Below, one piece after another: positions 23,501 to 33,255 of a stretch of 64,000 nt of DNA (its first letter is position 1; every line of letters starts with the position of its first letter). Below the pieces are notes generated by a model. It saw only the letters and a program-made list of their open reading frames with translations. It was not told where the DNA came from and made no database searches. Source of the stretch: Tetracentron sinense (lineage: Eukaryota > Streptophyta > Magnoliopsida > Trochodendrales > Trochodendraceae); contig CM026563.1 of NCBI GenBank assembly GCA_015143295.1, positions 5,952,001 through 6,016,000 of the forward strand, written 5' to 3'. Both the position numbers and the translations under genes were made by a program.

Positions 23501-26500
23501 ACACAAGAATAAAACTGAAATAAAGATTATAGAGTTGAGAAGTTAGTAAGAATAAGAAATGTGCGTGAGAAACGGCAATAAACGTACATAAACAGTCATA
23601 AACGTGCATAAACGATCATAATAGGTAAAAGATAAAAATAATTAAATTTGCTACTTCCATTAGACCATCTCCAAGGGGCGTAGCAATTCACACGGCGAAG
23701 GAGAATTGTTGTTCTACGTAGGATTGGGTTACCTCCAAATGACACACAGCAACTGAATGACTTAAATTTACTACCTCTTCAAAACACGACAATTTTGTCA
23801 TACTCTGTCCTCACGGCAAATAATTTTATTTGAAAAATATATTAAGTAGACCCCAACAATAATGATAACATTCCACCAGTCATGAAGTAACAAATTTTAA
23901 ACGCAATATGCAAAAGGTAATAATAATAATAATAAATTTTGCTACTTCCATTAGAGTACCAAATTTGAAAAGTAGCAAATGACACATTTGCTACCCAAAT
24001 TTGCTGATTCCCTTTGGCACCAACAGTCACAGCCTTATATGTTCACACCGACTCTAAACCATGCCGTACTCCATCAAGGAAAAGTAAGCCAATTCCTCAA
24101 GAACTCCAAGGACAATGAACACAAGAGAACTAGAGAGAACACTTAAAGAATACTAGAGCTCTTATTGCTTCACAAGAAGGCTCACAATGCTTGAATGCTT
24201 CACAAATGAAAGGGTCCTCCCATTTTATAGACTCCAAGGGATGGTTATAGAATGCTAGAATCCCTTACTTCTAGATTGTTCTCCCTCCTCTCTAAGAACC
24301 TTCTATAGAGTTTCTACCTCCTTCCTAGGAAGCTTCTAAAGAAGCTTCTACATGTCTCTTCTCTAGAAGGATCTATACATGTATGTACAATTTCACGGAG
24401 CGTTTGCTAACCAAAATGACTAGCCACTTTAGATGCTGCCTACTCCAACACCAATGGCCCAACAACGCCTAGTTCATGGCTAGTGTGGGTCTAAACATAC
24501 GCGCGTGACAATCTCCCCCGCCTAAATCTCTGACGCCCTCATCAGGAGAATCCACTCTTTGGATCCCAACGCGCTATGAATCTGTCCCAACCCCCGATGT
24601 TCCTGCGTTGGCTTTGATACCACTTGTCATTGAGTACTTGCCAACTAAAATGACTAGTCACTTTTGGCTTTGATACCACTTGTCATTGAGTGCTTGCCAA
24701 CTAAAATGACTAGTCACTTTAGATGTTGCCTACTCCCACACCAATGGCTCAACGATGCCTAGTACATGGCTAGTGTGAGACTAAACATCCGCGCGAGACA
24801 ACAAGCCTACTAGGTGTTTGATAAAATGTCGTATAACAACTATCTCCATTTGCTACTTTTCAAATTTAACACTCCAATTTAAGTAGCAAATTTTACTATT
24901 TTATTATATTTTTTTATCTATTACCTATTACTTTTCAAATTTGACACTCCATAGCCATTGAAATGTTATCATTATTGTTGGGGCTCACTTAAAATTTTAA
25001 TCAAATAAAATTATTTGTCTTGAGGACAGAACATATCAAAATTATTGTGTTCTAAAGAGCTAGTAAATTTAAGTCATTCGATTGTTGTGTCCCTTGGAGG
25101 TAACTCAATCCTACGTAGAACAACAATTGTCCTTTGTCGTGTGAATTGCTATGCCCTAACGGATATAGCAAACCGGGTAGCAAATGATGTTTGAAGTACC
25201 ACGTCATACTAATCTATCTCCAACGGATACATTATTCGATGTGTCAAATTTGCTTACCAATTGAAAACACGGCAAAGTTGCCGTGTTTTGAACCACACGG
25301 CAAACCAATTTATATTATAAAATATTAGTGGGCCCCCTTTATGTCAATCCATGCCAACGGCCAATGCTTTATTTGAATGTCAATGGCTCTATGCCAAAAG
25401 CTATAAACGATTTTATTTGAATGTCAATGGCTATAAAGCTAAGGACAATGCTTTGTATAAAACAATATTTTTTTTCCACCATTTCCCCTTGTTGTTCTCA
25501 TTTTTTTAATCAATTTCGACACGAATCCTCAATTTTCTACTCATCAAATTACGGATCAATCATCGCAATTCTCTACTCATTCCTCTCAATCTAGTGTCCT
25601 GCCAGAGAGCACTAAAAAAGCAAAGGTGTTAGCTTCAACTTACAAGAAGACATTCTTCTTATGACGACATGACTCGACATCAGCATGACTAGCGTGCATG
25701 GGAACAACCAAAATAAGAACAATTTCTAGATGCGGCAAGTGTGAGAGTATTTCCAACACTACAAGAAAATTGATTGTGATTGGGATGAGAAGTCAGTACA
25801 ACAACGGTATGAGATTATTTAACATGCAACCAACAATTTTGTAGTTGTAATGTTCAAATTGAAATATGTGCCGAAGTGGAAAGAATGAACAAGACAATGT
25901 AAACCTAAATATATATTGATTATTGTTTTGCATATATTTAATTAAGATTTGTATTTTTTCTAGATTGGGGATGCAAAAGCACCATATGCACAAACGGTTG
26001 GAAAAAAGTTCATGTTTGACCATTGTCAGAATATGTCCAGCTGAAATGGATGGATAACATTAGCAAAACAAAAACCATCATTTAGAGGCAAGGATGTGAA
26101 ATCCTTTTCTGGTATGTCATCACCTTCTACTCTAGATAGTCTCATAAATCTTGTAGATGACGACGTCCCAAACATAGGTTTTGTACAAAGACCACCATGC
26201 AAAAATGTTGAGAAGCGAAAATTGAAAAATCACGAAAAAAACATCACAGAAGCGCCTATTGTTATGGATATCTTAAGAGAAATGATGGAATGTAGGAAAA
26301 AAAATCATGCAGCCTACTTTATAGGCAAATTGAAGAGAAAAAGAAAACCGATGCAAAAAAAATGGAGCTGATTGAAAAGCAGCTAATCCTAACGATGGAT
26401 ATGAGTGGAATGACTCCAGATGCCCAAGAATATTATAGTCGCCTTAATGCAAATTCTTCAAAGAGGCTTTGGTGGTGTTTGAAGACTATTTGTTTCTTTT

Positions 26501-29500
26501 AATTATTTGCTATCATTATTGTATTTGAGAAGTTGGAGTAGCAAAGGACACATTTGTCCTAAAAAGGGATGCAGTTGGACGCCTTGGTTTGTCATCTCTT
26601 CAAAAGTCATTGTTGCAATGAGGATGTTTGTGTATGGAGTAGCGACAGATGATGTTGTGGGCGACTATGTGAGGATCGGTTAGAGTACCTCTGTTGAAAG
26701 TCTCGGTTGTTGGCATAACACCATTGGCAATCAAATAAAGCATTGGCTGTTGGCAATTGGCAGAGAGTCGTTGGCAAAAAGGGGGCCCACTAATATTTTA
26801 CTATATAAATTGTTTCGTCGTGTAGTTGAAAACACAACAACTTTGACATGTTTTCAATCGGTAAGCAAATTTGGCACACTGAATAATGTATCCGTTGGAG
26901 ATGGATTTATCTGACATGGCAAAACAAACATCATTTATTACCTGATTTGCTATATTCATTGGAGATGGTCTTAGACCATCTCCAACAGGCAAAGTAAACC
27001 GAGTAACAAATCATGTTTGCTGTGTCACGTCATCGAAATCATGCTAACGGATACGATATCTATCTCCAAATTTGCTTTTCCGTTTGCTACACGGCAAATC
27101 TGTCGTGTTTTCAATCACATAACAAACAGTTTTATTTTATAAAATATTAAGTGGGCCCCTATGACAATCCATGCCAATGTTGACCGTGTCCTTTTTTCCT
27201 GGCCGATTCTACTGATTTTTTATCTCGGTTTCCTGTTGAAAAGAGTCGAATATTCAAAATTTTGAATTGCAACGGTCATAAACTGGCATAAAAGTTAAAT
27301 AAAAAATATTTAAAAAAAAAAAATTTAATTTCTTGTAAACGGTAATAAATGACAATAAACGTGCCTAAACGATCATAATAAATAATAGAATTTGATACTT
27401 CTATTGGAATGTCAAATTTGAAAAGTAACAAATGGAAGTAACAAATATGCAAATAGAGTAACAAATGACACATTTGCTAGACTCAAATTTGCTACTTACC
27501 GTTTAAACGGTAATAATAAGCAAATATATATATATGGGCTAGCAGATGTGTCATTTGTTATCCCATATACATATTTGCTACCTCCATTTGCTACTTTTCA
27601 AATTTGACAGTCCAATGAAAATAGCTAATTTTATTATTTTATTTAATAAATAAATAATTATAACGAGTCGACTTAATGAAATGGGAAGCAAACTATGAAA
27701 TGACATAGGAGCCACAGATATTTTAATCATTTAAAACAAATTTTTAGTGTGTTTAAAACCGAAAAATTTGTCGTGTTTCAAACTTGGAAGCAAATTCCAT
27801 TTGTTTTATGTTGTATCCTCTGAAGGTCTTATCGTTGATGTGGCACAACAAATTCCATTTGCTACCTTGTTTGCTACTCCCAGGTCTCATTGTTGATGTG
27901 GCATAGCAAATTCAATTTCCCACGTCAGCAATTTAACCACCAATGGATACGATATACAGCAAATGAGATTTGCTTCCGAGTTCAATACACAACAAATTTG
28001 CCAGTTTTCAAACACACGGCAAATTGCTTTAAATGATTAAAATATTTGTGGGTCCCTATGTCATTTCAGATTTTGCTTCTCATTTCATTAAATGGGCTCC
28101 TATGAGCTTGCTTCCCCTTTTTTTAAATTCACTTTGTTATTTCTAATGAAGTGTCAAATTTAAAAAGTAACAAATATGTATATAGGGTAACAAAAGACAC
28201 ATTTGCTACATACCCTTGGAGATGGCAGCAAAGTATCGTTGCTATGCCACATTGGATTGGAAATATCTTAAATGGAGGTAGCATATGTTTTGTCAAATTT
28301 GCTACCTCTTCAAAACACGGCAATTGTGTCGTGTTTTGAAGAGGTAGCAAACAATTTAAGTTGAGTAAAATAATAGGTGGGCCCCACCAATAATATGTAA
28401 ATTTTAAATAGTTTATGGTACTAAATGGAGGTAGCATATGTTTTGTCAAATTTGCTACCTCTTCAAAACACGACAAATTTGTCGTGTTTTGAAGAGGTAG
28501 AAAACAATTTAAGTTGAGTAAAATAATAGGTGGGTCCCACCAATAATGTGTAAATTCCAAATAGTTTATGGTACTAAATTTGCTACTTCTCTTGGAGTGC
28601 TAAATCTCAAAAGTAGCAAATGGATGTGACAAATATGCATATAGGATAAAATCGCAGATGATTTGCTAACCTTTGCGATTTGCTACTCACACATCTCCAA
28701 AGGGAAGTAGCAAATGTGTCATTTGCTACCCTATATTCATATTTGCTTCCTCTATTTACTACTTTTGAGATTTAAACTATCTCCAAGGATAAGTAGCAAA
28801 TGGAGGTAGCAAATGTGTCATTTGCTACCCTACCCCATATACATATTTGCTACTTTTCAAATTTATCACTCCAAGATAAGTAGCAAATTTTACTATTTTA
28901 TTATTATTTTTATCTTTTACCTATTATGACTGTTTATACCTGTGCACGACATCCGTACTAATGTTGAATAATGTCGTCATAAGAGGAATGTCTTCTTGTA
29001 CATTGAAGCTGGCACCTCGTTTTTTTTTTTTTTTTTGCACTCTCGGGTAGAACGCTAGATTGAGAGGAAAATATGGTTGGCCTTGACTTTTTATAGTCAT
29101 TAGCACTCAAAAAGCACTAACCGTTGGCATAGTGCATTCATTCAAAGAAAAATAGCCATTGAATAAAGAGCAAGTCTAGTGTATATAGCCGTTGGCATTA
29201 AACTCTATAGGCCCACTTATTTTTATAATAAAAAAAAACATTTGTTGTATGGTTCAATATATGGCAAATTTACTGTGAAACCATCTTGGTAGCAAATTTG
29301 GTCGCAAAGTTATCATATCCCTTGGAGTTGAATTTAGATGATGTGGCACAGGAAACCGGAATTGTTACCCGGTTTGTCGTGCCCTTTAGAAATGGTCTTA
29401 GGACCCTAATGGAAGTAACAAATTTAGTACCATCAACCATTTGAAATTTACACATTATTGGTGGGGTCCACCTATTATTTTACTCAACTTAAATTGTTTT

Positions 29501-32500
29501 GCTACCTCTTCAAAACACGGCAAAGTAGCAAATTTGACAAAACACTTTTCTACCTCCATTGGAGGTATTCCAATCCAATGTGGCATAGCAACAGTACTTT
29601 GCTACCTCATTAGCTGTGTCCGTTGGAGATGGTAAGGCACGGCAAATCGGGTAGCAAATCCAGTTTGATGTGTTACGTCATCTAAATGCAACTCCAATGG
29701 ATACAACAAACTCAAAACCAAATTTGCTACCTCCCTTCCTTCACGGCAAATTTGTCGTGAATTGAGCCACACAGCAAATGTTTTTCTCATTCTAAAATAA
29801 GTGGGCCCCATAGAGTTTCAAATTTGAAAAGTAGGTCTTTGAGTGACAAAATAAATGGGTCCCATAAAATAATAAAATTTGCTACTTACCCTTAGAGTAA
29901 CAAATTTGAAAAGTAGCAAATGGAATTAGCAAATATGTATATGGGGTAGCAAAGGATACATTTGCTACTTACCCTTGGAGATGGACACAACAACTAACAT
30001 AGCAAACTACCTTTATTGTGCCACTTCAGCAAGCATGTTCTCCAACGTATATGGCAAAAGAGAATTCCCATTTGCTATAGCTGAAAACCCAACAAATTTG
30101 TCCGTGTTCAACCACACAGAAAATCCTTTGTTGCATTAAAATAATAGTGAGCCCATCTCTCTTTGTTGCATTAAAATAATAAAATAATATTTGCTACCTC
30201 CATTTGCTACTTACTCTTGGAGTGACAAATTTGAAATGTAGCAACTGGAGGTAGCAAAATAAGCAAATATTATTTTAATGCAACAAGGAAGAGGGATCCA
30301 CTATTATTACTGTTTAAATATGAAATCAAGGGAGAGGGACCCACTATTATTTTAATACAACAAAGGATTTTCTACATGGTTGAACATTCGACAAATTTGT
30401 CGGGTTTTCAACCAGTTAGCAAATGGAGATTCACATTTCACGTATACGTTGGAGATTATATTTGCTGAGATAGCACAGCAAAATACCTTTGCTACCTTAG
30501 TTTCCGTATAAGTTGGAGATGGTCTTAGACCATCTCGAACCGATACGTCAAATGGAGTAGAAAAGGACGTTTGCTAATCCACCTCAGCAAAAACCATCTC
30601 CAACCCATACGGCAAATCTGAATCTCCATTTGTAACCTCGTTGAAAACCCGACAAATTTGTTGGGTGTTCGACCAGATAGCAAATCTTTTTCTTCATTAA
30701 AATATTTAGTGGGCCCCTTTCTCCACTTCTAATATCATATTCAAATTGTCATAATCCACCAACGGCTCTTTGAGTTTAAACAGTCATAATCCACTAACAG
30801 CTCTATTGTCTTGCCTATATAACTAAGATAAACATTTGTTTCTTTTACCACTTTATTTTATTGTTCTAATATTTTTTAAATTAGTTTCGAAATGAATACT
30901 GAATTTTTTACGCAGGAAATTGCGGATCAAACATTACAATTCCCTACTCATTCCGCTCAATCTAGCGCTCTGCCAGAGAGCGTTAAAAGGAACGAGATGT
31001 CAGTTTCAACATATAATAAGACATTCTTCTTGTGACAGTATGGCTCAGCATCAGTAAGGATGTCGTGCACAGAAACGACCAAAGTAAAAACACTTTTTGG
31101 GGACGAGTGGCAATATTTCCACTACTACATGAAAATCGATAGTGATCGGGGATGAGAAGTCACTACAATAACGGTGGACGACTATTTAACATGCAACCAA
31201 CAAATTTTGTGGATGTTATGCTCAAATTGAAAACATGTGCCAAAGTGGAAAGAATGAAGACAAGGTAAACCAAAATATTTGATTAATTATTATTGTTTTG
31301 CATATATTTAATTAAAACAAGGTAATAAATTTGGATTATTTGATTGATAATTGTTGTTTTGCATATATTTAATTAAGATTCGTATTTTTCAGATTACGGA
31401 TGCAAAAGCACTATACGAACAAACGGTTGGAAAAAAATTCATGTTTGACTATTGTTGGAATCTGTTGAGACTCTAGCCGAAGTGGATGGATGACATTAGC
31501 AAACAAAAACCATCATTTAGAGGCAAGGCTACAAAATCCTTTTCTGACATGTATCACCTTCTACTCCAGACAATCCCATAAATCTTGCGGAGGAGGACGT
31601 CCCAAAAACTGATTTTGTGAGACCATGCTGAGAAGCAAAATATGCAAGATCGTGGAAAAAAGCAAAATATGCGAGATTCGTAATCTTTACTTTTTATTGT
31701 CGTTCATGACTATTTATGATTGTTTATTGTGGTTTATGACTTTATGACCGTTTATAGCCATTTATGACCGTTGCAATTCAAATTTGAATTTTCGACACTT
31801 TCTTTATAAATTCAACAATTGGGATATTTGATCAACAATTTCCTGAGTAAAATATTCAAGAATCATCTCAAAACTAATTTTAAAAATACTTGAATAGCAA
31901 AATGAATTGGTAAAAAAAACAAGTGTTTACCTTGGTTTTATAGGCAAGGCAATAGAGCCGTTGGTGGACCGTTTAAACTCAAAACTCAAAGTGTCGTTGG
32001 TGGACCGTTTAAACTCAAAGTGTCGTTGAGATTATGACCGTTTAAATATGACATTGGAAGTGCAGAGAGGGGCCCACAAATATTTTAATGAGGATAAAGA
32101 TTTGCTACCTTGTTCAACACCCGACAAATTTTCTGAGTTTTCAACGAGATAGCAAACTAAGATTTTGAATTGCAGTATGGGTTAGAGTGGGTTTTTGCTG
32201 AAGTGAAGTAGCAAATGTCCTTTGCTACTTCATTTACCGTATGGGTTGGAGATGGTCTAAGAGTGTCAATCTTCAAAAGTAGCAAATAGATGTAGTAAAT
32301 ATGCTTATAGGGTAGCAAATGACACATTTGCGAACCAAACTTGCTACTTCCCTTTGGAGATGGTCTTAGAATCTCCATTTTGATGTTGATTAAAGCATAG
32401 CACAATACTTCCAATGAAAAACATTAGTAATTTTCACAAAAATGAAAAACTACGAATATGCAAGAGTTCAACATAAGAAATTTGGGAGGTAACAGAGCAT

Positions 32501-33137
32501 AAACAACTAGATCAAAGTTTATATGATTAGCATTGGACACAAGTACCTGGTGTTTGGTAAGGCGTTTCCTGATTGCTCTGGTTTTCTTCGGGCGCAGATC
32601 AAGCGGCAGAAACTTCTTCTTCTTGTAGGCTTCCCTGAGAGCCGCTTTTTGTTTCTGCGAAATCACCGTCAAAACCTGTGCGATCGACAACCTAACCACC
32701 TTTCTGATGCACACGAAAACACAAAAGTAAACAAAATGCATCAAACACCAACTAATCAATCGGACTATTAACGGAGTTCTTTAGAGAAATCCAACAGTAA
32801 TAAACGAGATCTGGTATGAAAATTAGTAGAGAGAGAAACTGAAAAGGAGAGAAGAAATGTAGGTTTATACATCTTGGAGAGCTTGTTCGGCGCTCCACCG
32901 GTGACCTTCGCGACTCGGAGAAGAGCGAGCTCTGCTTTCAGATCCTTCAACTGGTTCAATAAATCGGTCTTCGTCTTTCCTCTGAGCTCGTGAACCTTGA
33001 TCCTCGCTGAAGAATTTCGCACAAAAACAAAGAAGAAATACCAAATTAGATCGAAATATATCAATGAGTAAGGATTTTTCAGTGTTTATGAGGAAATCAA
33101 AGTAGCAGAGATGAGTTTTGTTGTTCTTCTTACCCAT
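20528..33137 (-). CDS. RPL35: 60S ribosomal protein L35 (eL35), four exons
   Basis: Coding exons on the minus strand: 33137-33134 (ATGG only), 33006-32871, 32703-32547, 20602-20528. Phases close exactly and give a 123-residue protein, the usual plant eL35 length: [12 protein letters not shown] at the start, lysine-rich middle, MRKYAIKV at the end. eL35 sits near the polypeptide exit tunnel of the large subunit (family knowledge). Splitting the start codon from the body after four bases is seen in other plant ribosomal-protein genes. Intron 3 is 11,944 bp (20603-32546), enormous for such a gene, and almost wholly PIF/Harbinger-derived. Exon 4 encodes [11 protein letters not shown] onward and begins in phase 0 after a CAG acceptor, matching exon 3, which ends in phase 0 after KHQ. 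No nearer candidate for the last exon was seen. Confidence 0.95.
22190..22640 (+). pseudogene. PIF/Harbinger transposase N-terminal relic
   Basis: With frameshifts allowed, the translation reads through a conserved N-terminal region of plant HARBI1-like transposases: [15 protein letters not shown], then [14 protein letters not shown], then [19 protein letters not shown], then [18 protein letters not shown]. The middle part (about 22325-22445) is partly duplicated at 22455-22590. No DDE catalytic block remains. It cannot encode an enzyme. Confidence 0.75.
23120..23400 (-). pseudogene. Second transposase N-terminal relic, inverted
   Basis: The minus strand repeats the same protein region as 22190-22640 ([16 protein letters not shown], then a diverged R/F-rich stretch, then DPYFVLKRD in shifted frames). 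A short in-element duplication (gataattgtgtgacctt, at 23321 and 23343) disrupts it. Head-to-head arrangement with the plus-strand relic suggests an inverted duplication or two insertions. Confidence 0.65.
24040..24800 (-). mobile_element. LTR/TRIM-like retroelement relic inside a Harbinger element
   Basis: In minus orientation a PBS-like TGGTATCAAAGCC (complement at 24610-24622, duplicated at 24666-24678) lies next to an LTR end (24681-24800). A purine tract (complement at 24511-24522) precedes a second LTR copy ending at 24510. Positions 24394-24510 and 24684-24800 are direct repeats. Left of 24394 the sequence continues to about 24040 with a TATAAAAT box and an AATAAGAG signal in minus orientation, as in a longer LTR. 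So it is either a TRIM with about 120-bp LTRs or an element whose right LTR is internally deleted. No coding sequence. Confidence 0.6.
25490..26490 (+). pseudogene. Harbinger ORF1-like (SANT/NAM-associated C-terminal type) relic
   Basis: Frames with stops give the pattern of the ORF1 protein of plant PIF/Harbinger elements: a Myb/SANT-like stretch ([19 protein letters not shown]), then [19 protein letters not shown]. Next comes [14 protein letters not shown] with a serine/proline run, then [14 protein letters not shown] and the [14 protein letters not shown] helix typical of the NAM-associated C-terminal domain. A 91-codon frame at 26096-26371 is the longest intact piece. ORF1 proteins bind element DNA and assist transposase (family knowledge). 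Non-functional here. Confidence 0.72.
26544..26700 (+). pseudogene. Harbinger transposase fragment
   Basis: The reading is [18 protein letters not shown] followed by [20 protein letters not shown] and a serine-rich end (STSVESLG), broken by one stop and a frameshift. This is the segment between the N-terminal region and the first catalytic aspartate in HARBI1-like transposases. It overlaps the region seen at 22600 and extends it, so several degenerate copies share one ancestor. Confidence 0.72.
30528..32257 (+). mobile_element. PIF/Harbinger element with ORF1 relic, 1.73 kb
   Basis: The element begins GACCATCTCGAACCGATACG after TTA (30525-30527) and ends CGTATGGGTTGGAGATGGTC before TAA (32258-32260). 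Long inverted arms (30528-30715 with 32055-32257) include tagtgggcccct and its counterpart. The interior has an ORF1-like relic at 30890-31690. No transposase fragment was seen in it. Confidence 0.78.
30890..31690 (+). pseudogene. Second Harbinger ORF1-like relic
   Basis: It is parallel to the relic at 25490-26490 but diverged. In shifted frames it reads [28 protein letters not shown], then after an intron-like gap [34 protein letters not shown]. The gap (about 31265-31393) has a GT start and a CAG end and is AT-rich, suggesting the ancestral ORF1 had an intron here. Stops throughout. Confidence 0.7.
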
Positions 33138-33149
33138 TGCTGAGACTCT

Positions 33150-33245
33150 GACCTACTACGGCTCCTCCCTCTCTCGCTGCCCTTCTAAAACCCTAAAGAT
33201 GGAGAGGGCTTCTTAACATGAATTCCTTTCTCTACTTTTTATACT
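33150..33245 (-). promoter_or_regulatory. RPL35 core promoter: telo-box and TATA-like element
   Basis: AAACCCTAAA (plus strand, about 33188-33197) is a telo-box about 50 bp upstream of the ATG. A TATAAAAAG on the minus strand at 33243-33235 lies about 100 bp upstream. Telo-boxes are a recurrent feature of plant translation-machinery promoters; the start of transcription is not visible. Confidence 0.6.
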
Positions 33246-33255
33246 TACGAAAAGG

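Larger units (their letters stand above)
25156..26970 (+). mobile_element. PIF/Harbinger element with ORF1 and transposase relics
   Basis: Arms of more than 120 bp are inverted: 25157-25340 pairs with 26785-26965 (for example tctccaacggatacattatt near 25213 and its complement near 26883). The right end abuts TTA at 26971-26973. Inside are an ORF1-like relic (25490-26490) and a piece of transposase (26544-26700), so this is a deletion derivative of a once-autonomous element. The left terminus has lost its last bases where it meets the neighbouring element. Confidence 0.78.
21754..32360. mobile_element. Nested PIF/Harbinger-derived cluster filling RPL35 intron 3
   Basis: Throughout the interval the motif gaccatctccaa (or its complement), followed by variants of tagcaaatttgctacctcc, recurs on both strands. 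At least three long elements can be bounded: about 23663-25155, 25156-26970 and 30528-32257. Each has arms of roughly 120-200 bp that are inverted copies of each other. Adjacent elements meet at ggagatggtcTTAgaccatctc (26961-26983 and 30515-30536), so TTA is the shared 3-bp target. TTA targets plus Harbinger-like ORF1 and transposase relics inside assign the superfamily. Other MITE copies between 26974 and 30524 are nested and not individually bounded. Confidence 0.82.

Noticed and set aside
28129-28560. 143-codon minus-strand frame with internally repeated protein sequence
   Set aside because: The repeat is due to two adjacent copies of a Harbinger MITE arm; no coding conservation expected.
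26974-30524. CRISPR-like array from the repeated tagcaaatttgctac motif
   Set aside because: Plant nuclear sequence; spacing irregular and motifs in both orientations, explained by nested MITEs.
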